A stretch of 64,000 nt of DNA from an uncultured Lachnoclostridium sp. (GTDB lineage Bacteria; Bacillota; Clostridia; Lachnospirales; Lachnospiraceae). The position numbers and the translations under genes are program-made. Positions 58,784-64,000 of this stretch are shown here, in pieces (position 1 is the first letter of the stretch; each line of letters begins with the position of its first letter). The notes beneath the pieces were generated by a model. That model had not been told where the DNA came from and searched no databases. It saw only the letters and a list, made by a program, of their open reading frames with translations. Where the stretch lies: contig CAJMFH010000004.1 of assembly GCA_905212635.1 (NCBI GenBank), forward strand, positions 1 to 64,000, given 5' to 3'.

Positions 58784-59920
58784 ATGACAAAGGATGTTAA
58801 AAAAATTGTAGCATTGGGAACGTTGGCTGCTGTGCTTGCCACGACAGGGGTGTCGGGAAATACAGGAAATGTGAACGCGGCAGGTAAACAGGAGAATAAG
58901 ATCACATACCAGAATAAAGTTTTTACAGCGAACTTTGCTAAGAAGGTGAAAACGGTTTCTTTTAACAACAAGAAAACAACAGATGGCAAATGTATTCAGA
59001 AACTGTGTGAGCTTTTTGCAGGGCTTTCGATGGAGGAGACAACCGAGTTAAAAGGACGCTATGCCAATGATCCGGCAAAACCGGAAGAACTTGTGGCAGG
59101 AATCCCGGAACCGATCGTATTTACATTGTCCGATAAGACGATTTATACCGTAGAAAGCACAGATGCGCAGATGAAGGTGCAGATTAAAAAAGGATCAAAA
59201 GAAATCAGTACGAAATATTATAATTTAACGTCCTTTTTATCCAACACGTTTTGGGAAAATGTGTCTGCCACAATAAAAGCGGATAACGTCTATTCGTGCA
59301 TTAAAATTGAGCAGAATAGAAAATACAAATTAAAAGATTTTATCCGGAAAAGCAAAGGAACGTCCAAGGAAGCAGAGAAATTTTACGAAGAGGCTTTTCA
59401 GGCAAAGAAAGTGAAGCTGAGCGGTAAAGGAATTACCGTAAAGAATACTGTGTTTCAGGTGAAAAAAACGGGTGTTTACACAGTGACAATAAAGGCAAAG
59501 GGAAAGAACTATAAAATCCCTGTGACGGTAATTCCGAAGATATTAAAAGACAATGGCAAAAAAACAGCATCTGTGACGATGACACAGCTGGTTACGGGAC
59601 TGGAAAACCAAACCGGTCCGGCTTATAAGACAGTCCGTATCACAGATAAAAAGGTGTTGGAGACACTGAAAAAGAAGATGAATGCAGCAAAGTATCAGTT
59701 TGATTTTGCCGGGGCGCAGAAACATGGTGTTGGCGATATGTCAATCGTAGTAAACTATTTTGATGAGAAAGCAGAGACAATCCGCATACTCAAAATTTCG
59801 GAAAAAGGAATCCGAGACGTTTCCACAGATGGATATTGGACAAATTCTTCAGAGGCAAAGGCGTTGTACAATTATCTGGAACTGTTTTTTAAGGCATCGG
59901 GAACCATTGTAAAAAATTGA
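58784..59920 (+). CDS. Secreted protein of unknown function
   Basis: 378 residues. Signal peptide about 1-33 (VKKIVALGTLAAVLATTGVSG...NAA), then a Lys-rich mature protein. The central part (about 205-250: VKLSGKGITVKNTVFQVKKTGVYTVTIKAKGKNYKIPVTV) resembles an Ig-like or cadherin-like strand domain of the kind seen in gut Clostridia surface proteins. No cell wall anchor. CAAGGAGG precedes the ATG. It is probably controlled by the LytTR system and forms an operon with the next gene. Confidence 0.78.
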   Translation: MTKDVKKIVALGTLAAVLATTGVSGNTGNVNAAGKQENKITYQNKVFTANFAKKVKTVSFNNKKTTDGKCIQKLCELFAGLSMEETTELKGRYANDPAKPEELVAGIPEPIVFTLSDKTIYTVESTDAQMKVQIKKGSKEISTKYYNLTSFLSNTFWENVSATIKADNVYSCIKIEQNRKYKLKDFIRKSKGTSKEAEKFYEEAFQAKKVKLSGKGITVKNTVFQVKKTGVYTVTIKAKGKNYKIPVTVIPKILKDNGKKTASVTMTQLVTGLENQTGPAYKTVRITDKKVLETLKKKMNAAKYQFDFAGAQKHGVGDMSIVVNYFDEKAETIRILKISEKGIRDVSTDGYWTNSSEAKALYNYLELFFKASGTIVKN

Positions 59921-59936
59921 CAGGAGGAGAAACTAT

Positions 59937-61013
59937 ATGAAAAAGAAACTTATATTGGGGATTGCATTTGCAGTCTGTGCGATGGTATTACCACTTGGTA
60001 ATGTAGATCGTATCAAAGCGCAGGAAACAGAAGTGAAGATTGACAGCCAGAATTTCCCGGATCCGGTTTTCCGTGAATACATAAAACAATGTGATCTGGA
60101 TAAAAGTGGAAGTCTTTCACCGGAAGAAATTCGAAAGATTACGGAGTTGAGTCTCGAGTCTTTTGATTTAAATAAAAATGTATCTTCTGCTATGGATATA
60201 ACGGGGATTGAAAAGTTATCCAATCTTTCGAGTATAAGGATCTTGAGTGTTAAAAAGATAACAGGAACCCTCAAAAAGAATACGAAGCTTAAAGTGGTTA
60301 AGATTGAGGAAAATACGGCACTTACATGGAAAGAATACGCATCCATGCTTCCTTTGGATCAATTGGAAATGTTGATGGTTTCTGAGGATACAAAGTTTAC
60401 CGATGTGACATTTTCAAAGAATACGAAGTTGAAATGTGTGTCGTTTGAAACATGCAGAAATTTAAAAAAATTGGATGTTAAAAAACTTAAGAACCTGGAA
60501 GAATTAACCGTCTGCAATGCAAGGGTGAAAGCACTGGATCTTCGCAGCAATAAAAAACTTAGCAAACTTTATATCCGGTACGGAACCGCCTGTGTGGTAG
60601 AGGATCTGACAAAGTCTACGAGTGACGACATTGCAATTGCTGAGGGAACGGGGCTTTGTTATCAGGATGCGGTTCTGAAATGTGACGTGAAACTGCCGAA
60701 AAATAACCGGATTACCGACATCGATTATTTTGTGAAAAATAAGTCGCTTGATCTGAGTGAATGTAAAAAACTGACACAGGTGAATGTCAACCGTTTTACG
60801 ACATTAAAATTCAAGAAATCCTGGTATAAATCACATGGCAAAAAAGTAGATATTTATGCCGATGGAGTGAAACAAAAGAAAAAGAAATGTACCGTGAAAA
60901 CGAAGAATGGCTATACTTTTGTCAAGGGAGGAAAAGTGGATCAGAAAAAATACTGGCATATGCCATATGATGAGTTAAAGAGATGGGAACAGGAACAAGA
61001 AACGCACGGTTGA
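59937..61013 (+). CDS. Secreted leucine-rich repeat protein with EF-hand-like motif
   Basis: 358 residues. Signal peptide about 1-29 (KKLILGIAFAVCAMVLPLG). IDSQNFPDPVFREYIKQCDLDKSGSLSPEEIRKI contains a calcium-loop motif DLDKSGSLSPEEI. About six irregular LRR units follow (LEELTVCNARVKALDLRSNKKLSKLYI). A basic C-terminal part ends the protein. Such proteins are common on the surface of Lachnospiraceae; partners are unknown. It is 16 bases after the preceding secreted protein gene. Confidence 0.82.
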   Translation: MKKKLILGIAFAVCAMVLPLGNVDRIKAQETEVKIDSQNFPDPVFREYIKQCDLDKSGSLSPEEIRKITELSLESFDLNKNVSSAMDITGIEKLSNLSSIRILSVKKITGTLKKNTKLKVVKIEENTALTWKEYASMLPLDQLEMLMVSEDTKFTDVTFSKNTKLKCVSFETCRNLKKLDVKKLKNLEELTVCNARVKALDLRSNKKLSKLYIRYGTACVVEDLTKSTSDDIAIAEGTGLCYQDAVLKCDVKLPKNNRITDIDYFVKNKSLDLSECKKLTQVNVNRFTTLKFKKSWYKSHGKKVDIYADGVKQKKKKCTVKTKNGYTFVKGGKVDQKKYWHMPYDELKRWEQEQETHG

Positions 61014-61031
61014 TGAAGTGGAAAAGAAAGC

Positions 61032-61060
61032 AAAAAGCGCGGCTGAAAGGCTGCGCTTTT
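61032..61060 (+). terminator. Terminator after the LRR protein gene
   Basis: AAAAAGCGCGGC, short loop, GGCTGCGCTTTT: a stem of about 10 bp with one mismatch followed by TTTT and AT-rich sequence. Confidence 0.75.
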
Positions 61061-61097
61061 ATTATGGATTCACATTTTTCAAACAATTGCATAAAAT

Positions 61098-62417
61098 ATG
61101 AGTAACAAAACGATTTTGGTGAATGCCTTGAATACAACAACACCCCGTCCGGAGCTTTTTGCCTCGGTTACTTCTTCGGATACCGAAGGGTTATTAGATG
61201 TCAATGTTACCTCGGAAGTGAACAACCGCCCGATTGATGGCGCGCAGGTTCAGATAACAAGAGACAGTGATCCGGAACAGATTATTGAACAGACTACGAC
61301 AAATTCTCTCGGGCAGATTCCCGAGCTGACACTTCCGGCACCGCCTGTAGATTACAGCATGGAGCCCGGTGCCAACAAGCCGTATGCCGAATATACGATT
61401 ACGATCACGGCACCCGGATTTGAACCGTTTCGCGTCAGTGGGGCGGAGATTTTTTCTGGCGAAACGGCAATCCAAAATGCTTCGCTTCTTCCCACATCGC
61501 CGGCAATCAGCGGTGACACGGAACTTTTTGTCATTCCGGATCATACGCTTTGGGGAGATTATCCGCCAAAGATTGCGGAAAATGAGATCAAATCCATTGA
61601 TGAAACCGGTGAGATCGTACTGAGCCGGGTAGTTATTCCCGAATACATCGTTGTCCACAATGGACCGCCAAGCGACCGCTCTGCGAAGGACTATTATGTC
61701 CCGTACCGCGATTATATTAAGAATGTAGCGAGCAGTGAGATCTATTCGACTTGGCCGGAAGCGACGTTACAGGCAAATATTCTGGCAATCCAGTCATTTA
61801 CGTTGAACCGTGTTTTTACAGAGTGGTATCGCAATAAAGGGTATGATTTTACAATCACAAGTTCGACCGCTTACGATCATAAATGGATTCCAAACCGCAA
61901 TGTGTTCGAAAGTATTTCGAATGTGGTGGATGAGATCTTTAGCAATTATCTTTCCCGTCCGGGTGTATTGCAGCCGATTCTGACGCAGTATTGCGATGGG
62001 AAAAATGTTACCTGTCCGAACTGGATGAGCCAATGGGGAAGTAAATCTTTGGGAGACCTTGGTTATACGGCGATTGAGATTCTTCGGAATTATTATGGAA
62101 GCTCCATGTATATCAATGCGACCGATGTGATCTCTGGCATTCCGTCTTCTTATCCGGGTTCGCCGCTCCGCGTCGGAGATTCCGGTGACAAGGTGTGCCA
62201 GATGCAGGCACAGCTCAATGTTATTTCAGATGCGTACCCGCTTATTCCGAAAATTGCGGAGGATGGGATCTTTGGTCCGGCAACCGAAGAGGCTGTAAAA
62301 ACTTTCCAGCAGATTTTTAAATTGACACAGGATGGGATCGTTGGTTTCCAGACATGGTATAAAATTTCAGAAATTTATGTCGGCGTGAGCCGGATCGCAG
62401 AGGGCGTGGCTAGATAG
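61098..62417 (+). CDS. SleC-like spore cortex-lytic protein (SpoIID-type and peptidoglycan-binding domains)
   Basis: 439 residues. N-terminal carboxypeptidase-regulatory-like beta domain (about 25-145), a central SpoIID/LytB-like region (about 185-345: DYIKNVASSEIYSTWPEATLQANILAIQSFTLNRVFTEWY and TSSTAYDHKW), and a C-terminal PG_binding_1 domain (LRVGDSGDKVCQMQAQLN...GIFGPATEEAVKTFQQ). This order matches clostridial SleC, a lytic transglycosylase activated by Csp proteases during germination. There is no signal peptide, consistent with a mother-cell-made coat or cortex protein. The ribosome site before the ATG is weak. Confidence 0.82.
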   Translation: MSNKTILVNALNTTTPRPELFASVTSSDTEGLLDVNVTSEVNNRPIDGAQVQITRDSDPEQIIEQTTTNSLGQIPELTLPAPPVDYSMEPGANKPYAEYTITITAPGFEPFRVSGAEIFSGETAIQNASLLPTSPAISGDTELFVIPDHTLWGDYPPKIAENEIKSIDETGEIVLSRVVIPEYIVVHNGPPSDRSAKDYYVPYRDYIKNVASSEIYSTWPEATLQANILAIQSFTLNRVFTEWYRNKGYDFTITSSTAYDHKWIPNRNVFESISNVVDEIFSNYLSRPGVLQPILTQYCDGKNVTCPNWMSQWGSKSLGDLGYTAIEILRNYYGSSMYINATDVISGIPSSYPGSPLRVGDSGDKVCQMQAQLNVISDAYPLIPKIAEDGIFGPATEEAVKTFQQIFKLTQDGIVGFQTWYKISEIYVGVSRIAEGVAR

Positions 62418-62451
62418 CTGCGCCTTTTTCCGTTGAATCACCGGTTGATAG

Positions 62452-62949
62452 CTATACTTTTTTGGATTCCAGTTCTTTTAGCAGATGAATTTTTAAATCG
62501 GTTATATGCTGTCGGAAATAATTCTTATTGGAAGCTTCAAAGTTAAGAATTCGGTTCAACTTATAGTGCAGTGCTTGTAATAAATGGGGATTTTTTATTA
62601 TGTGAAGTTTGTTGTCGGAACCAAGATGTTCCTCTGAAATATATTTATCTGTTATGGGAATCGCATCTGAAATAAAAAATATTGATTTATTTGTAGTCCT
62701 TCCTATATGGTAATAGCAGCTTCTCAGATCTCTGGTGGGGTTATTCATAAAAGATTTAATTCGTTCCATGGCTTTATCATCTCTATGATTGACTTTCCCA
62801 ACAGGGATTGCCCAATATAAATCAGGGTGTTCCGTTGATTGCATTAAGCAGACGATGGGGCGCTTCTTTTGATCATTCCATTCGCCGCCCAGATTTCGGA
62901 TTAGTTGTTTGAAATCTTCGGTAATATAATACATTCCGTTTTTAATCAT
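62452..62949 (-). CDS. Probable type III toxin (ToxN/CptN-like endoribonuclease)
   Basis: 165 residues, the usual size of type III toxins. KKRPIVCLMQSTEHPDLYWAIPVGKVNH and the general layout (MYYITEDF at the start, RPIV.. strand, YWAIP strand, later LNRILNFEASNK helix) resemble the ToxN/CptN/TenpN fold. These proteins cut RNA and are held inactive by repeats of their own antitoxin RNA. Upstream on the same strand lie three 39-42 nt repeats, a short terminator and AAGGAGAG just before the ATG, the exact layout of this class. Family membership is by resemblance and context; I cannot name catalytic residues safely. It converges with sleC, 34 bases apart. Confidence 0.72.
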   Translation of the reverse strand: MIKNGMYYITEDFKQLIRNLGGEWNDQKKRPIVCLMQSTEHPDLYWAIPVGKVNHRDDKAMERIKSFMNNPTRDLRSCYYHIGRTTNKSIFFISDAIPITDKYISEEHLGSDNKLHIIKNPHLLQALHYKLNRILNFEASNKNYFRQHITDLKIHLLKELESKKV

Positions 62950-62967
62950 ATCTCTCCTTTATGTAAA

Positions 62968-62993
62968 AGAGCCAATGTTAAAACATTAGCTCT
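62968..62993 (-). terminator. Short leaky terminator between antitoxin repeats and toxin gene
   Basis: On the minus strand AGAGCTAATGTT, TT loop region, AACATTGGCTCT, followed by TTTT. The stem is nearly perfect with one mismatch. Partial read-through would set the ratio of antitoxin RNA to toxin mRNA. Confidence 0.75.
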
Positions 62994-63141
62994 TATAACA
63001 ATGTTTCTTTGTCGCACATTGTGAAGCGTGTTTGAATAAGCAATGTTTGAGCACACATTGCGAAGTGCTTTTGCATAAACAATGTTTCTTTGCCGCACAT
63101 TGTGAAGCGTGTTTGTCTCAGAAATCTTTTTGGATTTCTTA
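62992..63141 (-). ncRNA. Antitoxin RNA: three tandem repeats of 42, 39 and 42 nt
   Basis: In the minus-strand transcript the repeats occupy 63114-63073, 63072-63034 and 63033-62992. Each has the pattern A-rich start, CACGCTTCACAATGTGCG (or close), AAA-rich segment, ACATTG, AT-rich end. CAATGT and ACATTG within each unit can pair, and the flanking bases allow a pseudoknot. Units 1 and 3 are nearly identical; unit 2 is diverged and 3 nt shorter. Transcription should start near 63140. Confidence 0.7.
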
Positions 63142-63146
63142 ATCAT

Positions 63147-63174
63147 ATTATACACATTTACAAAGGAAAAGCAA
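63147..63174 (-). promoter_or_regulatory. Promoter of the antitoxin-toxin operon
   Basis: On the minus strand TTGCTT (63174-63169), 16-base spacer, perfect TATAAT (63152-63147). Confidence 0.75.
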
Positions 63175-63242
63175 TTGTGAATCATTGACAAAAATATTTG
63201 TAAACGTTTGTATGGTTTTACATTTTAAACAAGAGAAAGTAT

Positions 63243-63271
63243 TTGCATACTTTACCAAAAAGGTGTATAAT
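63243..63271 (+). promoter_or_regulatory. Promoter of serS
   Basis: TTGCAT (63243-63248), 17-base spacer, TATAAT (63266-63271). The leader to the ATG is only about 27 bases, so there is no room for a T-box riboswitch downstream of this promoter. Confidence 0.75.
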
Positions 63272-63304
63272 AAATCCGATTATATTTTAGGAGGAACTCT
63301 CATT

Positions 63305-64000
63305 ATGTTGGATATCAAATTTTTACGGGAAAATCCGGATGTTGTAAAACAGAATATCAAAAATAAATTTCAGGACCGCAAACTTCCTCTTGTAGATGAA
63401 GTGATCGCACTGGATAAAGAGAGCCGCGCGACACAGCAGGAAGCGGACGAGCTGCGTGCGAAGAGGAAGAAAATTTCCAAAAATATCGGCGGTTTGATGG
63501 CACAGGGCAAAAAAGAAGAAGCCGAAGCTCTGAAAGCAGAAGTAGCACAGGGTGCAGAACGCCTTGCTGAACTGGAAAAGAAAGAGACAGAGCTGGCTGA
63601 AAAGATCAAAGAGATTATGATGACAATTCCGAATATCATTGATCCAAGTGTGCCGATCGGAAAAGATGACAGTGAAAATGTAGAGATCGAACGATTTGGA
63701 GAACCGGTTGTACCGGATTTTGAAATTCCATATCACACGGAAATTATGGAAAAATTTGATGGCATTGATCTGGATGCAGCGCGCGATGTAGCCGGAAACG
63801 GATTTTATTATCTGATGGGTGACATTGCAAGACTTCATTCAGCGGTGATCTCTTATGCAAGAGATTTTATGATCGACCGCGGATTTACGTATTGTGTACC
63901 GCCGTTTATGATCCGCAGCAACGTAGTGACTGGCGTAATGAGTTTCGATGAGATGGATGCCATGATGTATAAGATCGAGGGCGAAGATCTTTATCTGATC
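63305..64000 (+). CDS. serS: Serine--tRNA ligase, 5' part (runs off the window)
   Basis: The first 232 codons are present and open to the last base of the window. The start reads MLDIKFLRENPDVVKQNIKNK, followed by the long antiparallel coiled-coil arm (about 30-100, rich in Lys, Glu, Ala) and TIPNIIDPSVPIGKDDSENVE, all diagnostic of seryl-tRNA synthetase. The class II catalytic core begins near the right edge (YLMGDIARLHSAVISYARDFM, VPPFMI). AGGAGG precedes the ATG by 10 bases. Confidence 0.95.
   Translation, partial: MLDIKFLRENPDVVKQNIKNKFQDRKLPLVDEVIALDKESRATQQEADELRAKRKKISKNIGGLMAQGKKEEAEALKAEVAQGAERLAELEKKETELAEKIKEIMMTIPNIIDPSVPIGKDDSENVEIERFGEPVVPDFEIPYHTEIMEKFDGIDLDAARDVAGNGFYYLMGDIARLHSAVISYARDFMIDRGFTYCVPPFMIRSNVVTGVMSFDEMDAMMYKIEGEDLYLI

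Noticed and set aside
62992..63114. CRISPR-like short repeats
   Set aside because: The units are contiguous with no unique spacers and lie between a promoter and a terminator-toxin pair, which fits a type III antitoxin RNA.
63272..63304. T-box riboswitch before serS
   Set aside because: The leader after the best promoter is only about 27 bases and contains no specifier or antiterminator structure.

Overview
The window looks like chromosome from a spore-forming member of the Clostridia, most probably a gut Lachnospiraceae relative (inference from protein style, moderate GC and gene order). Support: a complete spoIIIAA-AH operon, a sigK gene, an alpha/beta-type small acid-soluble spore protein, a Csp-like subtilase, a SleC-like cortex hydrolase, strong GGAGG ribosome binding sites, and the block asp23-nusB-xseA-xseB-ispA-dxs-tlyA-nadK-argR. 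I saw no phage, insertion sequence, rRNA, tRNA or CRISPR array.

Layout. 1-490: tandem repeats and a promoter with an operator-like inverted repeat. 0.5-6.7 kb: sulfur amino acid genes (metY, an Rrf2 regulator, cysK), then araD, a second metY and glgA. 6.7-10.1 kb: copper homeostasis (csoR divergent from a small metallochaperone and copA), with csoR bracketed by two long nested palindromes. 10.1-16.9 kb: metE behind a Met-box, a convergent LysR gene with a DUF1275 membrane protein, a ZIP metal transporter, hflX and folA. 16.9-21 kb: Csp-like protease, sigK without a pro-sequence, and a lone DeoR-type regulator flanked by arrays of one hairpin repeat family. 21-24 kb: a large secreted protein with two WWLRSPG domains, and aroE. 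24.1-36.9 kb: the long spoIIIA-to-yebC housekeeping block. 37-42.3 kb: ECF sigma/anti-sigma pair, recU, a spore protein, and an SPFH/zinc-ribbon pair. 42.4-52.2 kb: argH, a rhodanese-ThiF fusion, an S4 RNA-binding protein, a C39-like protein, cca, a sugar-binding-protein-like/GGDEF fusion and tex. 52.2-61 kb: lipoprotein, LytTR/GHKL two-component system, paired ABC exporters and two secreted proteins, the first behind three LytTR-like repeats. 61-64 kb: sleC-like gene, a probable type III toxin-antitoxin locus, and the 5' part of serS.

The most notable system is at 62.45-63.17 kb on the minus strand: a promoter, three contiguous 39-42 nt repeats, a short leaky terminator, then a 165-residue protein. 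That is the layout of type III (RNA antitoxin/endoribonuclease) systems of the ToxIN/CptIN/TenpIN kind. Second is a family of short intergenic palindromes with shared ends GTAACnnTTC...GAAnnGTTAC at three places. Third is a cluster of unusual purine-rich hairpin repeats around 19.3-20.9 kb. Calls rest on reading the sequence and on family knowledge; no database search was run.
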